24,311 nucleotides of DNA from IMG/VR virus record IMGVR_UViG_3300012000_000001, positions 1 through 24,311 of that record; one strand, 5' to 3'. Numbering within the stretch: the first letter of the stretch is position 1; every line of letters begins with the position of its first letter. The position numbers were made by a program, and so were the translations under genes. Of the stretch, positions 1 to 5,844 are shown piece after piece. The notes under the pieces were generated by a model. That model was given only the letters and a program-made list of their open reading frames with translations. It ran no database searches and was not told the DNA's origin. The stretch is from a virus.

Positions 1-78
1 CAGAGTATCCAGCGAACCACTGTTGAGCAGTTCGGTCAGTTCAGAAACGGTATTCAGGACGATCATGTTAGCAAACAT
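1..78 (-). CDS. Partial small protein, N-terminus only (unknown function)
   Basis: The first 26 codons of a minus-strand gene that runs off the left edge. The start ATG (78) is preceded by a purine-rich stretch (AGAAAGAGAGAAAAAG) that can serve as a ribosome binding site, and a good sigma70-type promoter lies upstream (121-148). The visible peptide begins MFANMIVLNTVSEL and contains a Thr-Val-Ser-Glu-Leu-Thr-Glu-Leu-Leu helix-like stretch. It resembles in style the N-terminus of the protein at 1379-1606 (MITFNTRDELVEFL): both have a short hydrophobic start followed by a [ST]-x-E-L-[TV]-E-[LF]-L pattern. No function can be assigned. Confidence 0.6.
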   Translation of the reverse strand, partial: MFANMIVLNTVSELTELLNSGSLDTL

Positions 79-120
79 CTTTTTCTCTCTTTCTTTTCTT
101 TCTCTTGTTCTTATATCGAC

Positions 121-148
121 ATTATACCAAAGGATATTTAGGTTGCAA
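121..148 (-). promoter_or_regulatory. sigma70-type promoter for the gene starting at 78
   Basis: Minus strand: -35 TTGCAA (143-148), 16-nt spacer, -10 TATAAT (121-126). The 21 nt from the -10 downstream (TATAATGTCGATATAAGAA) are the same as in the promoter at 938-966, so the initially transcribed region is conserved as well as the boxes. A 6-bp hairpin (160-177, CCTTAC/GTAAGG, 6-nt loop) sits just upstream of the -35. Confidence 0.75.
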
Positions 149-270
149 GCGAAAAGTTTCCTTACAATACCGTAAGGTTTGTGGCGTGCTGTGGCACACC
201 GTTTGCTAACCGTTTGCATTAGCTGTAACATGTTGGTACATAAGGAGTTACATCGCAGTCGGCCCGCCCC

Positions 271-293
271 GCTCGTCGCAAGTGCTTACGAGC
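271..293 (-). repeat. Stem-loop copy 1 after the gene at 307-624
   Basis: Minus strand: GCTCGT, an 11-nt loop AAGCACTTGCG, then ACGAGC (perfect 6-bp stem), starting 13 nt after the stop codon of the gene at 307-624. A second copy at 1124-1148 keeps the loop (one change) but has different stem bases that still pair. A GC-rich GGGGCGGGCC follows. There is no U-tract, so it is not a classical intrinsic terminator. It may be a structured RNA element such as a processing site, 3' stabiliser or regulator. Confidence 0.6.
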
Positions 294-306
294 TAAGGGT
301 TTGCGT

Positions 307-624
307 TCACCAAATCCAATTTGCATCCGTAACGGTCACGCCATCCTCATATGGTGTACCGTCATTCAGAAACCATTCGCCCTTTTTCTGGTACACCCGT
401 ACAGGTGAATACTGGTTGATTCGATCCTTCGTTGTGCTAGTATACCATCCCCCCGTATTGAGGGTAGCACTATTGTCGGGATGAATCTTCACAACGTAGG
501 TACTGTGCAGCATGATACCAACGCTACCATCTGCAAGAATCTCTGCACGGGTATTGTTGCCAACCTTACGAGTTTTGCGATTGGTCTTACCGTTCACCAT
601 CCGAACCGCTTCGTAGTGTGTCAT
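307..624 (-). CDS. Small phage protein with LNTGGW-type motif, unknown function
   Basis: A 105-aa protein. The start was set at the internal ATG (624; MTHYEAVRM) rather than at 675, because a purine-rich AAAGGGAAAAT site precedes it and a promoter (647-675) lies over the upstream codons. The central and C-terminal part has the pattern T.VV.IH.D.S.TLNTGGW.T.TTKDRINQY.P. From memory, similar short proteins with a Leu-Asn-[ST]-Gly-Gly-Trp...Thr-Thr-Lys-x-Arg-[IL]-Asn core occur in many phages and remain uncharacterised. Beta-rich, no membrane segment, no signal peptide. It is one of a series of separately promoted small genes, as in early phage regions. Confidence 0.75.
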   Translation of the reverse strand: MTHYEAVRMVNGKTNRKTRKVGNNTRAEILADGSVGIMLHSTYVVKIHPDNSATLNTGGWYTSTTKDRINQYSPVRVYQKKGEWFLNDGTPYEDGVTVTDANWIW

Positions 625-646
625 ATTTTCCCTTTCGTGTGTGTGA

Positions 647-675
647 AGAATACCAAAAATCAGAAATGCTGTCAA
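647..675 (-). promoter_or_regulatory. sigma70-type promoter for the gene at 307-624
   Basis: Minus strand: -35 TTGACA (670-675), 17-nt spacer, -10 TATTCT (647-652). The -35 begins only 4 nt after the stop codon of the preceding gene (680), showing very compact packing. A CCCC/GGGG hairpin (676-689) overlaps that stop codon. Confidence 0.65.
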
Positions 676-679
676 CCCC

Positions 680-898
680 TCATGCGGGGGAAGGATTCAT
701 GCGATAATACTTTGCCCACAATTCATCCACCACGAACTGCACAACCCGATCATGCGAGCCACGGCAAACATAGTAGCCCATATGAATGTCGAACAGAGCA
801 TACGTCCCATCCGTCTGCGGGTGGAACGTGAAGCCACACTTGTAGGCGTAACCGTTGATCTTACCCTTGATCGTCTTCGTCTTCGGAGGCTTTCTCAT
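680..898 (-). CDS. Small basic protein, unknown function
   Basis: A 72-aa protein starting at 898, preceded by AGAGAGAAGAAAA as ribosome binding site and by the promoter at 938-966. The N-terminus is strongly basic (MRKPPKTKTIKGKING), followed by an aromatic-rich middle (YAYKCGFTFHP, YALFDIHMGYYVCRG) and an amphipathic end (VVQFVVDELWAKYY). The basic tail could contact nucleic acid, but no family is recognised. Its G+C-richer codons resemble its neighbours at 1-1606 and differ from the AT-rich genes further right. Confidence 0.7.
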   Translation of the reverse strand: MRKPPKTKTIKGKINGYAYKCGFTFHPQTDGTYALFDIHMGYYVCRGSHDRVVQFVVDELWAKYYRMNPSPA

Positions 899-937
899 TT
901 TTCTTCTCTCTCTTTCTCTCTTACTTCTTATATCGAC

Positions 938-966
938 ATTATACCTACCCCTACTTGAGTTTGCAA
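938..966 (-). promoter_or_regulatory. sigma70-type promoter for the gene at 680-898
   Basis: Minus strand: -35 TTGCAA (961-966), 17-nt spacer, -10 TATAAT (938-943), then GTCGATATAAGAA as in the promoter at 121-148. A perfect 16-bp palindrome (970-985, AAAAATTCGAATTTTT) and a 6-bp hairpin (987-1004, TGTCAA/TTGACA with 6-nt loop) lie immediately upstream. These could bind a regulator. Confidence 0.75.
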
Positions 967-969
967 GAG

Positions 970-985
970 AAAAATTCGAATTTTT
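970..985. repeat. Perfect 16-bp palindrome upstream of a promoter
   Basis: AAAAATTCGAATTTTT reads the same on both strands. It lies 3 nt upstream of the -35 of the promoter at 938-966 and is directly followed by a hairpin at 987-1004. It is a candidate operator or part of a terminator for the gene at 1167-1316. The AT-rich composition makes a chance palindrome possible. Confidence 0.5.
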
Positions 986-1123
986 GTGTCAAGAAATTTT
1001 GACAAAACTTTGTAGATTTTTCCATGCGATTGGCACACCGTTTGTTAAAGCAATTTTCGTGCCAAAACAAGATTTTCCCTAAGTGCTTGTCACGAAAGAA
1101 CTTGCGTCGAATTTGCGCGGCCC

Positions 1124-1148
1124 GCCGCGTCGTAAGTGCTTACGCAGC
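1124..1148 (-). repeat. Stem-loop copy 2 after the gene at 1167-1316
   Basis: Minus strand: GCTGCGT, an 11-nt loop AAGCACTTACG, then ACGCGGC. This is a 7-bp stem with one G-U pair, 18 nt after the stop codon of the gene at 1167-1316. The loop matches that of copy 1 (271-293) at 10 of 11 positions while the stem has different, still pairing bases. A GC-rich GGCGGGCC block follows both. A TGGCACACCGTTTG[CT]TAA block (192-209 and 1031-1048, plus-strand reading) is also shared between the two intergenic regions. Confidence 0.6.
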
Positions 1149-1166
1149 CAAGGTTTGTGTCGATTC

Positions 1167-1316
1167 TCAATACTCTCCGTTGTCCTCGATCACTTCCTCA
1201 CCGATCACCCCGCAGTGTTCGCAGCAGCGAGGACAGATACCGTAGTCGGCCTGAGCGAAAGTCATCACGCATCCACAGCAGTCAGAAGAAAAGTAGACAG
1301 TCACGACGTTTTCCAT
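1167..1316 (-). CDS. Small Cys-rich, probable zinc-binding protein
   Basis: A 49-aa protein. The start was chosen at 1316 (MENVVTVYF), with AAAGGGGACC just upstream and the promoter at 1345-1372; the longer reading from 1433 crosses that promoter and the end of the neighbouring gene. Six cysteines lie in a pattern CCGC...CPRCCEHCG, matching a small zinc ribbon or knuckle: one CxxC-like pair near residue 14 and the CPRC/CEHC pair near residues 28-34. The C-terminus is acidic (EEVIEDNGEY). Such mini zinc proteins in early phage regions can bind host proteins or nucleic acid; the specific role is unknown. Confidence 0.7.
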   Translation of the reverse strand: MENVVTVYFSSDCCGCVMTFAQADYGICPRCCEHCGVIGEEVIEDNGEY

Positions 1317-1344
1317 GGTCCCCTTTCTCTTTTGTGTTGAGCTT

Positions 1345-1372
1345 ATTCTACAAGTTTTTCTGAGGATGTCAA
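1345..1372 (-). promoter_or_regulatory. sigma70-type promoter for the gene at 1167-1316
   Basis: Minus strand: -35 TTGACA (1367-1372), 16-nt spacer, -10 TAGAAT (1345-1350). It starts 6 nt beyond the stop codon of the gene at 1379-1606. The leader downstream of the -10 (GCTCAACACAAAAG) resembles that of the promoter at 1635-1663 (GTTCAACACAAGAGG), so these two form a second promoter subclass. Confidence 0.7.
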
Positions 1373-1378
1373 TACTGA

Positions 1379-1606
1379 TCAGTAGTACAGGTAGTCGCTC
1401 ACCACGTTCCCAGCATCGTCCACTTCGATGCACTCTCCCTCATCGCCATACGGGAAAAAATCCGTGATACAATACGACGGATCGGCCAGAGCCTCGGCCA
1501 GCAACTCTCCACCGATACGAGCCACACCGACCAGAGTATCGGGCGAAGTGCTATCCGTACCATACAGAAACTCGACCAACTCGTCTCGGGTGTTGAAGGT
1601 AATCAT
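1379..1606 (-). CDS. Small acidic protein, unknown function
   Basis: A 75-aa protein. The start is set at 1606 (MITFNTRDEL) because GAGGAG lies 9 nt upstream; the ATG three codons earlier abuts that site, and a consensus promoter (1635-1663) covers the longer reading. The protein is strongly acidic, with an N-terminal helix-like part (TRDELVEFLYGTD) and an Asp/Glu-rich end (YGDEGECIEVDDAGNVVSDYLYY). No domain is recognised. Acidic mini-proteins in early phage regions sometimes mimic DNA or bind host enzymes, but nothing in the sequence proves that here. Confidence 0.7.
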   Translation of the reverse strand: MITFNTRDELVEFLYGTDSTSPDTLVGVARIGGELLAEALADPSYCITDFFPYGDEGECIEVDDAGNVVSDYLYY

Positions 1607-1634
1607 TTTTCTCATCTCCTCTTGTGTTGAACGT

Positions 1635-1663
1635 ATTATACATATCGTCTTTTCGCGTGTCAA
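1635..1663 (-). promoter_or_regulatory. Near-consensus sigma70 promoter for the gene at 1379-1606
   Basis: Minus strand: -35 TTGACA (1658-1663), 17-nt spacer, -10 TATAAT (1635-1640). Both hexamers and the spacer are at consensus. This is the strongest-looking promoter in the window. Confidence 0.85.
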
Positions 1664-1924
1664 TACCTTAGAAAAATTTTTTTGGATTTTTTTCTGACTG
1701 CAAATACTATGCCAATCAAGGGACCCATACATAAACCCATTCTACATATAGACTTACGTCAAATTTTCGGGCGAGATCTTGACGCAAGTCCTTATGCTAC
1801 AATAACTTAGGGGGTTTTTTCGTTTCCAGAAACCTGCTGGACCCCGGCCCTAAACTTGCCCGGTGGTCTAAACACAATAAGGGGCTGGTATATTAAAAGT
1901 CTTACCTAAACCTATAAGGTTGCC
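1664..1924. other. Gene-free boundary region with inverted repeats
   Basis: No gene is supported here. The stretch separates the G+C-richer small-gene region from the AT-rich cluster. It holds a 12-bp inverted repeat with one mismatch (1751-1762 and 1779-1790) and a GC-rich hairpin with one bulged base (1840-1868, GACCCCGG/CCGGTGGTC). It also holds a short palindrome (1822-1833, GTTTCCAGAAAC) and a GGGGG-TTTTTT run (1810-1820). Neither large hairpin has a U-tract on the proper side, so neither is an evident intrinsic terminator. Confidence 0.5.
1751..1790. repeat. 12-bp imperfect inverted repeat
   Basis: GACTTACGTCAA (1751-1762) and TTGACGCAAGTC (1779-1790) pair at 11 of 12 positions around a 16-nt spacer. 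The position at a composition boundary between two gene modules suggests an operator, recombination site or processed RNA hairpin. No T-tract follows on either strand. Confidence 0.6.
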
Positions 1925-2253
1925 TTACCTCATCAGGTTGATTGTTGACACCACAGAAACCTGTTTCGATATCGGATCAAACACACGAATCTGAACAACA
2001 TTAGTTCCACGATGGAACCAGCTTCTATTAAAAGGAATATTAAATCCATGATACGAGCTGCCTATAGTATACTGAAGTGCTGGTCGATACTGATTAGCCC
2101 ACTGATATGCTACGAATCTGCCATTCACCCATACTCTTACAAGAACAGGAGAAGCCCCAGACCCCACTGTTTATCAATATATGGATCATTAGGAACAACG
2201 GACAATAGAGCTTTAGACTCTAATCTCTCTATACCCAGAACTTTTTTGTCCAT
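1925..2253 (-). pseudogene. Frameshifted secreted protein with planctomycete-type LE-x-(R/K) N-terminus
   Basis: Read from ATG 2253 (AAGGACG upstream), the protein starts MDKKVLGIERLESKALLSVV and stops early at 2137. A single extra G in the GGGG run (2162-2165) would join it to the frame ending at 1925, giving about 109 aa; the total length (329 nt) is one base short of a multiple of three. ERLESKALLS resembles the LE-x-R-x-LLS motif near the N-terminus of many planctomycete surface proteins (family knowledge, from memory), and PNDPYIDKQWG resembles the start of mature S8 subtilases. The second part (VRVWVNG...NQYRPAL...HGFNIPF...VQIRVFD) looks like a small beta domain appended to secreted proteins. 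So this may be an internally deleted secreted protein, with a frameshift that is real, programmed, or an assembly error. It follows glmS by 82 nt on the same strand. Confidence 0.6.
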
Positions 2254-2296
2254 CACGGCGTCCTTGCGAAATTTGTAGAAAAATCTGACTCTTCGC

Positions 2297-2324
2297 AATT
2301 TAACCGAAAAATTTGTTTTGTCAA
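2297..2324 (-). promoter_or_regulatory. Weak candidate promoter for the gene at 1925-2253
   Basis: Minus strand: TTGACA (2319-2324), 16-nt spacer, TAAATT (2297-2302, 4 of 6 matches to TATAAT), located in the gap between glmS and the frameshifted gene. Only the -35 is strong. Confidence 0.3.
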
Positions 2325-2335
2325 CATCACAGTGG

Positions 2336-4135
2336 CTACTCAACCGTTACACTTTTTGCTAGATTCCTAGGTTTGTCAACATTAAGACCCAACCCAACCG
2401 CACAATAATAGGATAGTAATTGCACAGGTACTACAGCCAAGAACGGAGCCAGCATATCCATAATGGGTGGAACTTTAATATTATTAGAATCATCTAATCC
2501 AATAGATATAACCGGCCCACCTCGTGCTTGTATCTCTTGAATATTGTTTTGCAACTTACTATACTGTTCTATATTATTTCCTATCACCACAGTTGGGGTT
2601 AGTTCATCAATCAGGGCCAACGGCCCATGTTTCATTTCTGCTGCCGCATATCCTTCAGCATGTATATAACTAATTTCTTTAAGCTTTAAAGCCCCCTCCA
2701 ATGCGATAGGAAAATTATATCCTCGTCCCAAAAACAAGCAATCCTTCATCCCCATATACCACTGCGACACATCTTGAATAATATCTGCCGTCTGTAGTGT
2801 TTGATTAATTAGACTAGGCAGTTCTAAAATGCTATGAATAATGCTTTTTCGTAAAAGACTATTTTTATTTTGATTTTGTTGTATCCACAGTGCTAATAAT
2901 AACAGCACCAGAACCTGATTAACGAATGTTTTCGTACTTGCAACACCTATCTCCACCCCAGACCTTAAAAAGATACCACAATCCGTCATCCTCGCCATAG
3001 AAGAATTAGGAACATTACATATTCCAATAATAATTGCATTATGTTCTTTAGCCTTTTGAAGAGCCGCTATAGTATCTGCTGTTTCGCCACTTTGACTAAT
3101 TCCTATAACAATATCTTTATCTTTATGAGCTGTTTTACGATATCTATATTCACTAGCGTATTCAACACTCACTTTAATATTAGTTAATTCTTCTATATAG
3201 TATTTACCAATCAATCCAGCATTCCAGCTAGACCCACAAGCTAATATAGTAATATGATGAGCTTCAGATAATATTTTCTCATAACCTATAAGGCCCCCCA
3301 ATTTCACACACCCATCACCCAACCGGCCACTGCAACACCTGATAATACTTTCTGGTTGCTCATATATCTCTTTAAGCATGTAAAACTCATAAGCCCCCTT
3401 CTCAGATGGCAACCTATGATCAAGTACCTTTTCTATCTCATAATCAATTCCAACCCCATGAGTCATATCATAGGTAATAATTTGATTACTAATTTCACAG
3501 ACAGTGTTGTCTTTGACATAGACTAAATCAGAAATACCATCGTCTATACCAAGCTTATCTGAAGATATATAATATTCATCGTCTCCAACACCGATAATTA
3601 AAGAACTGCCCTTCTTAGCACACACCAGAGTTGTAGGATCATTTATATCGACCAACACAATAGCATAGGCCCCCACAATCTGCCCCAATGCTAGCTTAGT
3701 AGCTTCAAATAAAGATAAGTTATTTTTAATTAATATATTATAAACTAAATATAATAAAGCCTCACTATCAGTATCACTTTTAAAAGGATACTCAGATAAC
3801 GACTCTTTAATTTCTTTATAATTTTCAATAATACCATTATGAACCAAAGCTAATCTATTATCATATGTTACATGAGGATGACAGTTGCTTACTGACGGTT
3901 TTCCATGAGTGGCCCAGCGAGTATGGGATAGTCCACAGTATGATTTTAAGGACACTTCGCCCACCAGCTCTTTTAAAGACTGTACCGATCCTACGGCCTT
4001 ATATGTTTTAAGTTCCGTTCCACAAACATAACAGGCGCCGGAACTATCATAGCCCCGGTATTCTAGGGATGATAGTTTGTCTATAAGATCAGACGAACAC
4101 TCATTTTTACCTAAATAAGCAACTATGCCACACAT
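2336..4135 (-). CDS. glmS: Glucosamine-fructose-6-phosphate aminotransferase (isomerizing)
   Basis: A 599-aa cytosolic enzyme that makes glucosamine-6-phosphate from fructose-6-phosphate and glutamine, the entry step to UDP-GlcNAc. The length is typical for the family. It starts MCGIVAYLG, exposing the Cys2 nucleophile of the Ntn-type glutaminase domain (about residues 1-220, with LEYRGYDSSG and SHTRWATHG). Two SIS sugar-isomerase domains follow (about 285-590) with CGSSWNAG, SQSGETADT, STKTF, EGALKLKEISYIHAEGY and the C-terminal DKPRNLAKSVTVE. All expected key motifs are present, so it should be active. The ATG lies 1 nt from the stop of the upstream fucose synthase gene, which implies translational coupling and leaves no room for a glmS ribozyme leader. 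An AT-rich gene, like its upstream neighbour. GlmM and GlmU steps are not encoded here and would come from the host. Confidence 0.96.
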   Translation of the reverse strand: MCGIVAYLGKNECSSDLIDKLSSLEYRGYDSSGACYVCGTELKTYKAVGSVQSLKELVGEVSLKSYCGLSHTRWATHGKPSVSNCHPHVTYDNRLALVHNGIIENYKEIKESLSEYPFKSDTDSEALLYLVYNILIKNNLSLFEATKLALGQIVGAYAIVLVDINDPTTLVCAKKGSSLIIGVGDDEYYISSDKLGIDDGISDLVYVKDNTVCEISNQIITYDMTHGVGIDYEIEKVLDHRLPSEKGAYEFYMLKEIYEQPESIIRCCSGRLGDGCVKLGGLIGYEKILSEAHHITILACGSSWNAGLIGKYYIEELTNIKVSVEYASEYRYRKTAHKDKDIVIGISQSGETADTIAALQKAKEHNAIIIGICNVPNSSMARMTDCGIFLRSGVEIGVASTKTFVNQVLVLLLLALWIQQNQNKNSLLRKSIIHSILELPSLINQTLQTADIIQDVSQWYMGMKDCLFLGRGYNFPIALEGALKLKEISYIHAEGYAAAEMKHGPLALIDELTPTVVIGNNIEQYSKLQNNIQEIQARGGPVISIGLDDSNNIKVPPIMDMLAPFLAVVPVQLLSYYCAVGLGLNVDKPRNLAKSVTVE

Positions 4136-4136
4136 T

Positions 4137-5054
4137 TTATAAGGTACTAAGGTACCAGTCTATGGTTTTCTTTAATCCTTCGACAAAATCTTGCTTGGCT
4201 TCCCATCCTAGGAGTTGTTTAGCCTTGGCCACGTTTAAAAATCTTCTTGGTTGACCATTTGGCTTGCTACAATCCCATAGAATATCGCCCCTATACTGCA
4301 CCAATTCTTTAATAATATCAGCTAAAACCATTATGCTAACTTCTTTTCCAGACCCCACATTAATAGGAGATGGATCATTGACTTTTTCCATACCGTCTAC
4401 TATAGCTCGTGCCGCATCTTCCACATACAAAAACTCTCGTGTAGCAGATCCATCGCCCCAACAAGTCACATTTGGAAGATTCCTATCCTTGGCCTCTATA
4501 AATTTACGTATTAAGGCCGGAATAACATGGGACGAATCAGGATTAAAGTTATCATAAGGCCCATATAAATTAGTAGGCACAATTACACAACTATTTAAAT
4601 TATACTGTTTTTGATAAGCGTCTAACATCACAAATAAGGCCTTTTTAGCCACCCCATACGGAGCATTAGTTTCTTCAGGATAACCATCCCAAATATCCTC
4701 TTCCATAAAAGGAGCATCACAAAACTTAGGATAGGCACAAACTGTCCCTACCTGAACAAACTTATCAACTTTCCATAATCTGCTAACTTCTATAAGATTT
4801 AATCCCATAGCCATATTAGCATAGAAAAATCGGCCACCATTGGCCATATTCGCCCCTATTCCTCCAACTTCCGCTGCTAGATGCACCACAACTGTTGGTT
4901 CAACATCATGAAATAACTTATGTACATCCAGAGAGCGAGTTAAATCATAATCCTTTTTACGTGGCACAAACACATTGTAATATCCACGATCAGATAATTC
5001 TTTTTTAACAAAATGGCCTAAAAATCCCCCACCACCAGTTAATAATATTTTCAT
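4137..5054 (-). CDS. fcl: GDP-L-fucose synthase (GDP-4-keto-6-deoxymannose epimerase/reductase)
   Basis: A 305-aa short-chain dehydrogenase of the extended type that converts GDP-4-keto-6-deoxy-D-mannose to GDP-L-fucose with NADPH. The Rossmann glycine motif GGGGFLG is at residues 7-13, the catalytic Tyr133-x3-Lys137 is in PYGVAKK, and the family signatures PTNLYGPYDNF and SSHVIPAL (His176) are present. In GTVCAYP, the usual catalytic Ser of the E. coli enzyme (GSSCIYP) appears as Thr104 while the Cys (106) is kept; Thr may substitute. An AAAAGG site precedes the ATG by about 11 nt. It lies 15 nt after the secreted-protein gene and 1 nt before glmS, in one operon. Its substrate would come from the dehydratase at 7427-8428 on the other strand. 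Confidence 0.93.
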   Translation of the reverse strand: MKILLTGGGGFLGHFVKKELSDRGYYNVFVPRKKDYDLTRSLDVHKLFHDVEPTVVVHLAAEVGGIGANMANGGRFFYANMAMGLNLIEVSRLWKVDKFVQVGTVCAYPKFCDAPFMEEDIWDGYPEETNAPYGVAKKALFVMLDAYQKQYNLNSCVIVPTNLYGPYDNFNPDSSHVIPALIRKFIEAKDRNLPNVTCWGDGSATREFLYVEDAARAIVDGMEKVNDPSPINVGSGKEVSIMVLADIIKELVQYRGDILWDCSKPNGQPRRFLNVAKAKQLLGWEAKQDFVEGLKKTIDWYLSTL

Positions 5055-5069
5055 ATTTTTTTATACCTT

Positions 5070-5384
5070 TTAATACCTATAAGGAAAAACATTTCTATTA
5101 ATATAATAAGGAACACTAGGACACAACCCACAAGACCTAGGATAGAAATAAACAACTGGTTGAGGATTCGGAACCGGATAAACCACAAAATTATGTGAGA
5201 CTATTGGCCGAAATTCCCAAGTATTAACCACAAGCTCCTTCTGCACAAATGTTGGCACAAAAGTTACAACAGGAGCTTGATAATATGAGAATGGTGCAAT
5301 TGGTTGATAATAATAACTAGCATCCTGACCATAAGTACTACAACATAAAACTAAAACTAATAATACGGTTAAGCTTTTAATCAT
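5070..5384 (-). CDS. Small secreted Tyr/Pro/Val-rich protein
   Basis: A 104-aa protein with an N-terminal signal peptide: a Lys at residue 3, a hydrophobic core (LTVLLVLVLCCS), then a TYGQDA region where signal peptidase could cut. CC near residues 14-15 leaves a lipoprotein form possible, although a clear lipobox is lacking. The mature part is rich in Tyr, Pro, Val and Phe (SYYYQPIAPFSYYQAPVV, VVYPVPNPQPVVYFYP) and has a C-x-x-C (CGLC). Similar low-complexity secreted proteins occur in planctomycetes, but no family is recognised. AAAGGA lies 7 nt before ATG 5384. It heads the operon with the fucose synthase and glmS, suggesting a role at the cell envelope. Confidence 0.75.
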   Translation of the reverse strand: MIKSLTVLLVLVLCCSTYGQDASYYYQPIAPFSYYQAPVVTFVPTFVQKELVVNTWEFRPIVSHNFVVYPVPNPQPVVYFYPRSCGLCPSVPYYINRNVFPYRY

Positions 5385-5420
5385 AAAGATGTCCTTTACA
5401 TAGCAAGGGGAAAAATTTGC

Positions 5421-5426
5421 ATTATA
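5421..5426 (-). promoter_or_regulatory. Possible -10 box upstream of the secreted-protein/fcl/glmS operon
   Basis: Minus strand TATAAT (5421-5426), 36 nt before ATG 5384. No convincing -35 is found at 16-18 nt spacing (AAAATG at 17), so it would need an activator or another sigma factor, or may be chance in AT-rich DNA. Confidence 0.35.
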
Positions 5427-5450
5427 GATACTACTTAAATATTCATTTTC

Positions 5451-5490
5451 CTAAAAATAAAAGCTACCAGATCATAGGAACCGGTAGCTT
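5451..5490 (-). terminator. Intrinsic terminator after the DNA-binding protein gene
   Basis: Minus strand: AAGCTACC, 14-nt loop, GGTAGCTT (5461-5490, perfect 8-bp stem), followed by TTATTTTT (5451-5460). It would end transcripts of the gene at 5527-5754 before the next operon. A perfect 12-bp palindrome (5512-5523, GTTTTTAAAAAC) lies between the stop codon and the hairpin. Confidence 0.7.
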
Positions 5491-5526
5491 CTATTTCAGA
5501 AACATTTCCTTGTTTTTAAAAACCCA

Positions 5527-5754
5527 TCAGACTACTGACGGGGCCACATTGTCCTTAATAACAGCGTTCTTACGAGGACGACCTCTGCTCTTCTTTAGAG
5601 CCAGCTTACGTCGCTGTCTACGAACCATAGCAGTAGTAATATTCTCATTTGTCATCTTACTTAGTGCTGCTGCCAGAAACTCATCACACAAATTGGTATG
5701 ATTATTCTGAATATAGTCTAGTTCGGCAGATGTCCACTTCTTATAGTTGGCCAT
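5527..5754 (-). CDS. Small DNA-binding protein (Myb/SANT-like helix-turn-helix plus AT-hook)
   Basis: A 75-aa, strongly basic protein. Residues 5-50 (KKWTSAELDYIQNN...LAAALSKMTNENITTAMVRRQRRKL) have the W-T-x-x-E...YI..N...T..aV..R layout of Myb/SANT-like phage helix-turn-helix proteins. Residues 57-62 (RGRPRK) form an AT-hook core. AAGGAG lies 6 nt before the ATG. It is transcribed away from the sigma-factor operon, and the intergenic space holds a promoter with a small palindrome (5786-5796), so it may regulate that divergent operon (inference). The putative small terminase at 6613-7434 starts with a similar helix-turn-helix. Its own terminator follows. Confidence 0.75.
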   Translation of the reverse strand: MANYKKWTSAELDYIQNNHTNLCDEFLAAALSKMTNENITTAMVRRQRRKLALKKSRGRPRKNAVIKDNVAPSVV

Positions 5755-5783
5755 AATAACTCCTTAAAAATCTTGAATGATAA

Positions 5784-5811
5784 TTGACAATTTGTCCAAA
5801 CAACATATTAT
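5784..5811 (+). promoter_or_regulatory. sigma70-type promoter for the packaging operon
   Basis: Plus strand: TTGACA (5784-5789), 16-nt spacer, TATTAT (5806-5811), 33 nt before the first ATG (5845). A perfect inverted repeat GACAA-T-TTGTC (5786-5796) overlaps the -35 box and could be an operator. The host polymerase would thus transcribe the sigma-factor operon. Confidence 0.7.
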
Positions 5812-5844
5812 AGTAAGGGTTGGCAAGTTTGAGGCAAGAAAAAA

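Noticed and set aside
1779-1804. Plus-strand promoter TTGACG...TACAAT
   Set aside because: The spacer is only 13 nt and no plus-strand gene follows.
1840-1868. Intrinsic terminator at the GC-rich hairpin
   Set aside because: The stem is bulged and no T-tract follows on either strand.
4136-4300. glmS ribozyme upstream of glmS
   Set aside because: The glmS start is 1 nt from the fcl stop and lies in coding DNA; no ribozyme leader can fit.
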